Positions 34,723 to 41,889 of a stretch of 58,080 nt of DNA are shown here, one piece after another; position 1 is the stretch's first letter; each line of letters begins with the position of its first letter. The translations under genes and the position numbers were made by a program. The DNA comes from DASZMX01 sp035551475 (GTDB taxonomy: Bacteria; Verrucomicrobiota; Verrucomicrobiia; Limisphaerales; Palsa-1400), in the NCBI GenBank assembly GCA_035551475.1, contig DASZMX010000089.1:1-58080 (forward strand), written 5' to 3'. The notes below the pieces were generated by a model. That model saw only the letters and a program-made list of their open reading frames with translations, was not told the origin of the DNA and did no database searches.

Positions 34723-35461
34723 AAACCTGGTCAAATCTTATCAGTCGCTGCGCGTGCTGCATGGGATCGATCACCGGCAGGAACGCGGCGATGCCGTGGC
34801 GTTGATTGGGCCGAGTGGCTGCGGCAAAAGCACGTTTCTGCGCTGCCTGAACCAGCTTGAAATCGCGGATGCCGGGCGCATCACGATTGGCGGCGTTAGC
34901 ATTGAAGGCGGCTATTTGCCGCGCACACCGGCAGTCCGTGAACAGCAGCGGCAATTGCGTTTGCGCGCAGGGATGGTGTTTCAATCCTTCAATCTTTTTC
35001 CCCATTTTACCGCGCTGCAAAACGTCGCCGCCGGCCCGCGGTTGGTGAAAGGGCTGCCAACGGAGCAAGCCAGTGACATCGCCCGCCGCTTGCTGGCCAA
35101 GGTCGGGTTGGACGCCAAAGCGGCTTGTTATCCCGCCCAACTTTCCGGCGGCCAACAGCAACGCGTCGCGATTGCGCGCGCCCTCGCGATGGAGCCGGAG
35201 GTAATGCTGTTTGATGAGCCCACCAGCGCGCTCGATCCCGAGTTGCGCGACGAAGTGCTGCGCGTGATGCGGCAATTGGCAGAAGAAGGCATGACGATGA
35301 TCGTCGTGACGCACGAAATGCAATTCGCCCGCGACATCGCGGATCGCGTGCTGTTTTTTGACGGCGGGCGCGTGGCTGAATCCGGGGCGCCCGAACAGAT
35401 TTTTTCCCACCCGCAAAACGAGCGCACGCGCGATTTTCTGCGCCAAGTCAGCACGCGCTGA
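34709..35461 (+). CDS. Polar amino-acid ABC transporter ATP-binding protein (GlnQ/HisP type)
   Basis: The 250-residue ABC ATPase has every motif intact: Walker A GPSGCGKST (about 35-43), Q-loop (MVFQSFNLFPHF), signature LSGGQQQR, Walker B VMLFDEPTSALDP and the H-loop (VVTHEM). The 'FQSFNLFPH.T.L.NV' stretch is the hallmark of the GlnQ/HisP group. AAAGGAGG lies 8 nt before the ATG. It overlaps the permease-fusion gene by 14 nt and powers that importer; together the two genes give a complete system. Confidence 0.93.
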   Translation: MIAVENLVKSYQSLRVLHGIDHRQERGDAVALIGPSGCGKSTFLRCLNQLEIADAGRITIGGVSIEGGYLPRTPAVREQQRQLRLRAGMVFQSFNLFPHFTALQNVAAGPRLVKGLPTEQASDIARRLLAKVGLDAKAACYPAQLSGGQQQRVAIARALAMEPEVMLFDEPTSALDPELRDEVLRVMRQLAEEGMTMIVVTHEMQFARDIADRVLFFDGGRVAESGAPEQIFSHPQNERTRDFLRQVSTR

Positions 35462-35588
35462 GGGCGTTCGCCCCTATCCTGCGCCCTGCGAATTGGGGCG
35501 GCGCGGTTAAGGATTCACCCTATTTCCGCGGCGCGTTCCACGGCCTAGAGTTTCCCTGAATACAACAAGAACACATAAAAAACCTGCT

Positions 35589-36065
35589 ATGAATTTGTCA
35601 CATCAAAAACTCGGTTTCGCGAGCGCGCTATTTCTTCCGTTGAGTCTTCTGCTGGGCGGCTGCCATCAGCGCAGCGCCATGGCAGAAAATCCGCCCACGA
35701 CGGCGTCCGACACCGCGGCCACGACCGCCATGGCCCCCACTCCCAATTTTGCCGCCACCAACGACGCTGACAATAGCGGCCGCAATGTGCGTGATCGCAA
35801 CAACAACAATCCCACGGCGGGCGACCAGGGAAATTCCGACGCCGACCGCGAGATCACGCAAAAAATCCGCCAATCCATTGTCAGCGGCACGAACGATTTT
35901 TCCATGACCGCCAAGAATGTGAAAATCATCACCACCAATGGCAAAGTGACGTTGCGCGGGCCCGTCCAAACCGAAGCGGAGAAGACGAGCATCGCGTCCA
36001 TTGCCAAGGGCATCGCCGGCGAGGGCAGCGTGGACGACCAGCTTGAAGTCAAAACGAATCCTTAA
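35589..36065 (+). CDS. BON-domain lipoprotein
   Basis: The 158-residue product has a lipoprotein signal (ASALFLPLSLLLGGC, Cys25), a low-complexity Thr/Ala/Asn linker (about 30-82), and one BON domain (about 84-155; 'DREITQKIRQSIVSG', 'VKIITTNGKVTLRGPVQT', 'GEGSVDDQLEV'). BON domains bind membranes and are common in osmotic-shock proteins such as OsmY. It is probably envelope-located. The next gene, 28 nt on, is also a stress-type protein, and both share an A/C-rich leader without Shine-Dalgarno. Confidence 0.87.
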   Translation: MNLSHQKLGFASALFLPLSLLLGGCHQRSAMAENPPTTASDTAATTAMAPTPNFAATNDADNSGRNVRDRNNNNPTAGDQGNSDADREITQKIRQSIVSGTNDFSMTAKNVKIITTNGKVTLRGPVQTEAEKTSIASIAKGIAGEGSVDDQLEVKTNP

Positions 36066-36093
36066 CCGCCAACAACAAACACACTAAAAACAT

Positions 36094-36657
36094 ATGTCAA
36101 AGTCATCTGTCATCTGCATCGCGAAATCCGAGGCGCAGGCCATCAACATTGTGGACCAATTAAAGACCGCCAATTTTTCCAATAACGACATCTCGGTGTT
36201 GTTGCCGGATAAAACCGGCACGAAAGATTTCGCGCACGAACAGCACACGAAAGCTCCGGAAGGCGCGACCACTGGCGGCGTGACGGGCGGGGTGCTGGGC
36301 GGCGCGCTTGGCTGGCTGGTGGGCATTGGAGCCCTCGCCATTCCCGGCGTGGGGCCGTTCATCGCGGCAGGCCCGATCATGGCGGCCCTGGGCGGCGCGG
36401 CGGTGGGTGGCGCTGTGGGCGGCATCGCGGGCGCGTTGATCGGCTTGGGCATTCCCGAATATGAAGCCAAGCGTTACGAAGGCAAAGTGAAGACCGGCAA
36501 TGTCTTGATTTCCGTCCACGCGGAAGACTCGAAGGAAATCAAACGCGCCAAGGAAATCTTTGAGCGCGCCGGGGCCGAGGACATTTCCAGCACGGGCGAA
36601 GCGACGCCTCCCGGCGGCAAGAAAAACGACCCGCGCGTGGTCGAGCCGGTTCGTTAA
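36094..36657 (+). CDS. Glycine-zipper protein with YflT/GSP17M-like domain
   Basis: The product has 187 residues. The N-terminal half (about 1-50, 'VICIAKSEAQAINIVDQLKT', 'ISVLLPD') and the C-terminal part (about 130-165, 'VLISVHAEDSKEIKRAKEIF') form a split alpha/beta domain like the general stress protein 17M/YflT family. It is interrupted by a long Gly/Ala-rich hydrophobic zipper (about 58-120, 'GGVTGGVLGGALGWLVGIGA'). Similar proteins are widespread in verrucomicrobia and are often called stress or DUF3341-like proteins; the function is unknown. It follows the BON lipoprotein and ends before a strong hairpin. Confidence 0.8.
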   Translation: MSKSSVICIAKSEAQAINIVDQLKTANFSNNDISVLLPDKTGTKDFAHEQHTKAPEGATTGGVTGGVLGGALGWLVGIGALAIPGVGPFIAAGPIMAALGGAAVGGAVGGIAGALIGLGIPEYEAKRYEGKVKTGNVLISVHAEDSKEIKRAKEIFERAGAEDISSTGEATPPGGKKNDPRVVEPVR

Positions 36658-36668
36658 GCAGGATTTCG

Positions 36669-36706
36669 CTCCCGGGTGGGCCGCCGCGCGGACGCCCGGG
36701 AGTTTC
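36669..36706 (+). terminator. Terminator-like hairpin between convergent genes
   Basis: Perfect 8-bp arms CTCCCGGG / CCCGGGAG enclose a second small stem (CCGC/GCGG) and are followed by TTTCTGCT. It lies 11 nt after the stop of the glycine-zipper gene and may also end the convergent glutamine-synthetase-like gene. The T-tract is weak. Confidence 0.62.
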
Positions 36707-36708
36707 TG

Positions 36709-38061
36709 CTAAATCCGTTCGAAGTACCGCAGCCTCTCCCAGTCGGTTACGGCATTTTCAAAAGCGCGGACTTCCGCGCGCGCGCCGTGCGCGTAGAATT
36801 CGACCGCGGCATCACCGAAGGCGCGGCGCGCCATCGCGCTTGAGTCAAGCAAATCCGCCGCGTGCCGCAAGGAATGGGGCAGGGCAGCCAGCGAGTTGTC
36901 GGCGTAAGCGTTGCCCGTGTAAATCGGCCCTCCGTCCAATTTTTCCCGGATTCCCGCCATGCCCGCCGCGATCATGGCGGCGAAGGCCAAATGTGGGTGC
37001 GCGTCGGCGCCGGGCATGCGGTTCTCGATGCGAAAGGAATTTCCTTCCCCCACCACGCGGAAGCCGACGGTGCGATTGTCGTAGGCCCAGGCCATTTTCG
37101 TGGGCGCCCAGCTGCCCGGCTGATAACGCTTGTAGCTGTTGATGGTCGGCGCAAAAAAGTAGCAAAGCTCCGGCGAATACTTCAGCAAGCCGCCGAGAAA
37201 TTGCCGGAAAATAGCGGAGCCGCCGCGCTTCCGGGCGTCCCAAAACAAATTCCGTTTTCCTTCCCACAAACTCATGTGGATATGGCAGCTGCTGCCCACT
37301 TCGGCGGCGTCGGGCTTGGCCATGAAGGTGATCGACTTGCCATTTTGCGCGGCGATTTCCCGCGCGCCGTGTTTGAACACCGCATGACGATCCGCCATCG
37401 CCAGCGGTTCGTCGTAGATAAAATTGACTTCATGCTGGCCTTTGCCCCATTCGCCCTTGGACGATTCGATGGGCACTTCGGCGGCGTCCATCAGGTTGCG
37501 GAGCGGCCGCATCGTCGCCTCATCGCGCGTGGGTTGGGCGGTCTGATAATCGATGCGATAATCGCTCGAGGGAGTCAGCCCCTGGTAGCGGCTGACGAAG
37601 GCTTCGTGGAAGGTTTGCTGGTAAAGGAAAAATTCCAATTCGCTGGCGGTCATGGCCTGCCAGCCGGTTTCCTTCAGCAAGTCCAATTGCCGGCGCAACA
37701 GCGAGCGCGGCGCTTCCTGCACCGGCTTCCCGTCATGCTGGAGCAGATCGCAAATCACCAGAGCGGTCGCCGTCTGCCAGGGCAGCGGCCGCAACGTCCG
37801 CAAATCCGGCCGCAGCGCGAAATCTCCATAACCTGATTCCCAGTTCGCCAGCTTATAGCCCGGCACCGGCTCCATCTCGATATCGACCGTCAATAAATAA
37901 TTGCAGCCATGCGTCCCGTGCGCCACGACCGCGTCCAAAAAAAAGCGCGCGGTCACGCGTTTGCCGAGCAATCGTCCGAACACATCCGGAAACACCACCA
38001 GCACGGTGTCGATCTCTTTTCTTGCGGCCAGTTTGCGCAGTTCCGCCAGGGTCATGGGCAT
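36709..38061 (-). CDS. Glutamine-synthetase-like ligase (PuuA/FluG type)
   Basis: The 450-residue protein has the full glutamine-synthetase catalytic set: acidic metal ligands in 'ELEFFLYQ' and 'GKGQHEVNFIYDEP', the ATP/His segment 'SSCHIHMSLW', the ammonia/substrate loop 'TINSYKRYQPGSWAP', and 'NRTVGFRVVG' then 'ENRMPGADAHPHLA'. Overall it resembles gamma-glutamyl-polyamine/amine ligases (PuuA, GlnA3/GlnT) more than the housekeeping enzyme. The start codon overlaps the stop of the aldehyde dehydrogenase gene (TAATG), so the two are translationally coupled. A gamma-glutamylated-amine catabolic step followed by aldehyde oxidation would fit the pair; the substrate is inference. Confidence 0.87.
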   Translation of the reverse strand: MPMTLAELRKLAARKEIDTVLVVFPDVFGRLLGKRVTARFFLDAVVAHGTHGCNYLLTVDIEMEPVPGYKLANWESGYGDFALRPDLRTLRPLPWQTATALVICDLLQHDGKPVQEAPRSLLRRQLDLLKETGWQAMTASELEFFLYQQTFHEAFVSRYQGLTPSSDYRIDYQTAQPTRDEATMRPLRNLMDAAEVPIESSKGEWGKGQHEVNFIYDEPLAMADRHAVFKHGAREIAAQNGKSITFMAKPDAAEVGSSCHIHMSLWEGKRNLFWDARKRGGSAIFRQFLGGLLKYSPELCYFFAPTINSYKRYQPGSWAPTKMAWAYDNRTVGFRVVGEGNSFRIENRMPGADAHPHLAFAAMIAAGMAGIREKLDGGPIYTGNAYADNSLAALPHSLRHAADLLDSSAMARRAFGDAAVEFYAHGARAEVRAFENAVTDWERLRYFERI

Positions 38062-39503
38062 TATCCTCCAATATAGATATTCTTCACTTCAGTGTACGCC
38101 TCGAGCGCCGCCATCCCCAGATCGCGGCCGAGGCCGCTCTGCTTGCAGCCGCCAAAGGGCGCCTCCACATGCACGCTGGAATTGGTGTTGATGCTGAGCA
38201 CGCCGCTTTCCACCCGTTGCGCCACGCGCAGCGCGCGTTTCAAATCATTGGTCCAAATGGAGCCGCTCAGTCCATACGGCGAAGCGTTTACCTCCGCCAG
38301 CATTTCGTCCTCGTTGGTGAAGGGGCGCAGGCAGGCCACCGGCCCAAAAATTTCCTCGCGCCAAACCTTGTCGGTGGTGGAGCAATCGGTGATGACCGTG
38401 GGGCGCAGGTAATAGCCTTTCTTTCCGATGCGCCCGCCGCCGTGCAGCGTCCGCCCTGCTTCGCGTGCGCTCTCCACGTAACCTTCCACGACCGCACGCT
38501 GCTGCTGGGAAACCATGGGGCCGATTTGGGTCTTGGCGTGCGCCGGATTGCCGATGACCAGGGCGTCCGTCGCCTTTAAAAAGGCGTCCGTGAATTTGCC
38601 GAAGATCTTGCGCTCCACGAAGACCCGGCTGCGCGCGCAACAATCCTGGCCGGTGTTGGCGAACACGCTCATCGGCGCCGCCTGCGCCGCCTGCTGCCAA
38701 TCAGCGTCCGCGAAGATAATGTTGGGCGATTTGCCGCCCAGCTCGAGGGACACCCGTTTCACGTCGTCCGCCGCCGCGCGCATGATCTGCGCGCCCACGG
38801 CGGTGGAACCTGTAAATCCTATTTTTCGCACCAGCGGATGCCGGGCCAGCGCCTCGCCCATTTCCTCGCCCGGACCTGCCAGCACTTGCAGCGCGTCATC
38901 CGGCAAACCGGCGGCCAGCGCCAGTTCGCCGAGGCGCAAGGCCGTCAACGGCGATAGCCGCGCGGGCTTGAGAATCACGCAGTTTCCGGCCGCCAAAGCC
39001 GGCGCAACTTTCCAGCAGGCAATGGGAAATGGAAAGTTCCACGGCACAATCGCCGCCGCCACGCCCATCGGCTGGCGGAGGGTGAAATCCAGTCCCCCGC
39101 GCGCCACGGGAATGGTTTGCCCGCAAAATTTCGAAATGGCGCCAGCGTAGTATTCAAACGTGCGCGCCCCGAGGGCGATCTCATCGCGCGCATCGGCGAT
39201 CGGTTTGCCGATGTTCACCATTTCCAGTTGCGCCAGCTCCTCGGCATGGCGGCGAATGGCCGCGGCGATGTCGAATAAAATGGACGCGCGGCGGCCCGGC
39301 GCCAGGTCGCGCCAGGTCTGCTCAAAGCAGCGCTGCGCGCACTGCGCCGCCGTGTCCACGTCGCGGCGCGAGGCGGCCGCCACTTCGCACAAGGTCTTTT
39401 CGGTGGCGGGATTAATGATGGGAATGGTCCGGCCTTCGCTTCCCGGGCGCGTCTGGCCGTGCAAGATCAACTGGGTCGGAAAACGCATAAGATCGGGCCT
39501 CAC
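38061..39503 (-). CDS. NAD(P)-dependent aldehyde dehydrogenase
   Basis: The 480-residue ALDH-superfamily enzyme has the catalytic Cys in 'ANTGQDCCARSR', the general base Glu in 'SLELGGKSPNIIF', the transition-state Asn in 'VPWNFPFPIACWK', and the coenzyme-binding 'IGFTGSTAVGAQI'. It resembles betaine/aminobutyraldehyde dehydrogenases such as PuuC. It lies between the RNB-nuclease gene (30 nt upstream) and the glutamine-synthetase-like gene (TAATG overlap). An in-frame ATG at codon 6 is an alternative start. Confidence 0.9.
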   Translation of the reverse strand: MRPDLMRFPTQLILHGQTRPGSEGRTIPIINPATEKTLCEVAAASRRDVDTAAQCAQRCFEQTWRDLAPGRRASILFDIAAAIRRHAEELAQLEMVNIGKPIADARDEIALGARTFEYYAGAISKFCGQTIPVARGGLDFTLRQPMGVAAAIVPWNFPFPIACWKVAPALAAGNCVILKPARLSPLTALRLGELALAAGLPDDALQVLAGPGEEMGEALARHPLVRKIGFTGSTAVGAQIMRAAADDVKRVSLELGGKSPNIIFADADWQQAAQAAPMSVFANTGQDCCARSRVFVERKIFGKFTDAFLKATDALVIGNPAHAKTQIGPMVSQQQRAVVEGYVESAREAGRTLHGGGRIGKKGYYLRPTVITDCSTTDKVWREEIFGPVACLRPFTNEDEMLAEVNASPYGLSGSIWTNDLKRALRVAQRVESGVLSINTNSSVHVEAPFGGCKQSGLGRDLGMAALEAYTEVKNIYIGG

Positions 39504-39533
39504 GATTGCCCATTTCCAGCAAAGAGCAAGCCG

Positions 39534-40985
39534 CTAAACGGCCGCCAGGTCGATGAATCCCCGCTCCACATCCACGCTCAAAAGACGCGCCTGGATTTTC
39601 TGCCCCACGTCCAGTCCCCGCTCCCCGCGCAGCACGCGGCCCTCGCCGGGAGTGTCAAGCAAACGAGCGTACACGCCCTTGTCCGACACGCCTGTGACGA
39701 GCGCGCTGAAGGTCTGGCCGACCCGCGCCTGGAGCAGCGCCGCCGCCGCCACTTTTTTCATCAGGCGCTCCACATGCCGCGCCGCCGCCTCGCGCTCGGT
39801 GCAATGTTGCGCCAGTTGCGCCAGCTCCGCCTCGGTGTAAGGGGCGGGCGCCTGCCGCACGCAGGCCTTGAGCAGCCGCTGCATGATGAGATCGGCGTAA
39901 CGCCGGTTCGGCGCCGTGGAATGTGTGTAATCATCGACCGCGAGTCCAAAGTGCCCGGTGTGCTCCAGGCCGGGCTGCTCCACAACGTATTCGCCCGGCC
40001 CGAGCGCCTTCAACACGCCGAGGGACAACTCCGGGAAATGCTCCGGGTCCGCCTTTTTTCTTTGCGACAGGAATTCTCCGAGCGCCATGGCGTCCGGGGT
40101 GTCCGGCAACTTCACGCCGAAAGGCTGCGCCAGAGCCTGAATGCGGTCCCAGCGTTTGGGCGTGCGCACGACCCGCCGGAGGCACAGCGCCTTTTGGTCG
40201 CGCAGATAACGCGCCATCGCAATGTTGGCCGAGATCATGAAACTCTCGATGATGTCGCGCGCCGCGTTGGGCGGCTCGATGGCGAAGCGTTTCACCTGGT
40301 TGTCCACGACGACCGGCACGGTGTCCACATCGCCGAGCATCAAGGCGCCGTGTTCGAAGCGGAATTTTTTCAGGCGCCGGGCCGCCTCGCCTTGCAGGCG
40401 CAGTTGCGCGCACAGCTCTTTGGGCTCGGACAATTCACACGGGCTGGCCGCGCCGCCTTCCAGCCACTTGCCGACTTGTTCGTAATTTAGCTTCGCATGA
40501 TTTCGCACCCACGCCGCCGACACATCGGCGCAGACCACGCCGCCGGCGGAGTCCACGACAAATTCCATCACAATTGCCGAGCGATCCTGGTCCAGGCCGA
40601 GTGACGTTAAATCGGTGGAGAACCGTTCCGGCAACATGGGAAAAACCGGGCCGCCGGTGTAAACGGAAGTCGCATTCAAACGCGCGTGCAGATCGGCCGC
40701 CGAGCCGGGCGGCACGGTCGCGGACACATCGGCAATCGCCACCAGCACGCGGATGCGGTCTTCGGGCAGGGCTTCCGCCCATTCGATTTGGTCGAGATCG
40801 CGCGAATCCGCATTGTCGATGGAAGACCACGGCAGCGCGCGCAGGTCTTTGGCGGCGGCATCGGGCGCGGCGGGTTTGGCCGATTGGGCTTCCGCGATGG
40901 CTTCGGGCGGAAAGTCCGGTTGGAAATGGTCGGCGAGCATGGCGGCGCGGGCGCGCTGGCGGAAATCGAACGGAGGCTGGTTCAC
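39534..40985 (-). CDS. RNB-family 3'-5' exoribonuclease, short form
   Basis: The 483-residue protein begins almost directly with an RNB domain and lacks the N-terminal cold-shock domains of RNase II/R. The active-site segment is 'SIDNADSRDLDQIE': three of the four conserved aspartates are present, and the fourth (D210 of E. coli RNase II) is Gln. I recall the same DLDQ variant in actinobacterial and Deinococcus RNB enzymes, so it is not a sign of decay. 'HSTAPNRRYADLIMQRLL' is the RNA-handling signature. The last 65 residues are S1-like ('VTGVSDKGVYARLL'). It is the first gene of a minus-strand cluster with the ALDH and ligase genes. Confidence 0.85.
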   Translation of the reverse strand: MNQPPFDFRQRARAAMLADHFQPDFPPEAIAEAQSAKPAAPDAAAKDLRALPWSSIDNADSRDLDQIEWAEALPEDRIRVLVAIADVSATVPPGSAADLHARLNATSVYTGGPVFPMLPERFSTDLTSLGLDQDRSAIVMEFVVDSAGGVVCADVSAAWVRNHAKLNYEQVGKWLEGGAASPCELSEPKELCAQLRLQGEAARRLKKFRFEHGALMLGDVDTVPVVVDNQVKRFAIEPPNAARDIIESFMISANIAMARYLRDQKALCLRRVVRTPKRWDRIQALAQPFGVKLPDTPDAMALGEFLSQRKKADPEHFPELSLGVLKALGPGEYVVEQPGLEHTGHFGLAVDDYTHSTAPNRRYADLIMQRLLKACVRQAPAPYTEAELAQLAQHCTEREAAARHVERLMKKVAAAALLQARVGQTFSALVTGVSDKGVYARLLDTPGEGRVLRGERGLDVGQKIQARLLSVDVERGFIDLAAV

Positions 40986-41064
40986 ACGCCCATGCAGCCA
41001 GAGCCGCCCGCGGAAAGGAAGAAGTTTCTATCGACTTTGCCGTTAAATTGCAGAGATTGAGGGC

Positions 41065-41865
41065 ATGTTCTGGCCGCCGGATTATCACATGCATACGCCG
41101 CTCTGCCGGCACGCGGTGGGCGAGCCGTCCGAGTATGCCGCGCGGGCCGTGGGGGCGGGCCTGACGGAAATCGGCTTCTCCGACCATTCGCCCATGCGTC
41201 AAGATGATTTTGACAATTGGCGCATGCGTCTGGACCAGCTCGATGAATACGTGGAAAAAGTGCGCCGCGCGCAAAAGGATTTTCCCGATCTCCAGATCAA
41301 GCTGGCGCTGGAGGCCGATTATATTCCCGGCTACGAGGATTGGGTGCGCGATTTGGCGGAGCGCCATCCCTGGGATTATTTTATCGGCTCCGTCCATTAC
41401 GTCTCCGAGTCATGGGCGATCGACGATCCGACGCACCTGTCAAAATGGAAGGAGCGCGATCCCTACGAAGTCTGGTCGGTGTATTTCGACCGGCTGGCCA
41501 TGGCAGCCAGCTCGGGCTTGTTTGAAATCATCGGGCACGCCGATTTGCCGAAAAAATTCAACGTGCGCCCCACGCAGGATTGCGCGCCATTGTATATCAA
41601 ATTCCTGGATGCCGCCCGCCGCGCCGGAGTGGCCATCGAGTTGAACACCGCGGGCTTGCGCAAGGATTGCAAAGAAATCTATCCCTGCCGCGCCCTGCTG
41701 GAACTGGCGCACGCGCGTCAGGTTCCGATCACCTTCGGCTCCGACGCTCATGCGCCGGGCGAGGTCGCGCATGCCTTTGCGGAAGCGGTGGCGCTGGCGC
41801 ACGAAGTAGGTTACAAGGAAACGTGCCGGTTCACGCAACGGCGCCGCAGCGTCGTGCCGTTTTAA
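41065..41865 (+). CDS. PHP-family histidinol-phosphatase-like protein
   Basis: The 266-residue product has the PHP metal-binding set: 'DYHMHTPLCRHA' at residues 6-17, 'FSDHSP', the Glu in 'LALEADYIPGYE', 'GSVHYV', 'IGHADLPKKF', 'IELNTAGLRK' and 'GSDAHAPGEVAHAF'. Size and motifs match HisJ/HisK histidinol-phosphate phosphatases, which dephosphorylate L-histidinol phosphate with a trinuclear metal centre. No other his gene is nearby, so another phosphoester substrate remains possible. GAGGG precedes the ATG very closely. It is divergent from the RNB gene and convergent with the debranching enzyme. Confidence 0.85.
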   Translation: MFWPPDYHMHTPLCRHAVGEPSEYAARAVGAGLTEIGFSDHSPMRQDDFDNWRMRLDQLDEYVEKVRRAQKDFPDLQIKLALEADYIPGYEDWVRDLAERHPWDYFIGSVHYVSESWAIDDPTHLSKWKERDPYEVWSVYFDRLAMAASSGLFEIIGHADLPKKFNVRPTQDCAPLYIKFLDAARRAGVAIELNTAGLRKDCKEIYPCRALLELAHARQVPITFGSDAHAPGEVAHAFAEAVALAHEVGYKETCRFTQRRRSVVPF

Positions 41866-41889
41866 AGCGCAGGCCGGTTTGCCCTGGCG

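Noticed and set aside
35462..35480. Hairpin GGGC-GTTC-GCCC after the ABC ATPase gene
   Set aside because: The stem is short and no run of T follows, so a terminator call is not supported.
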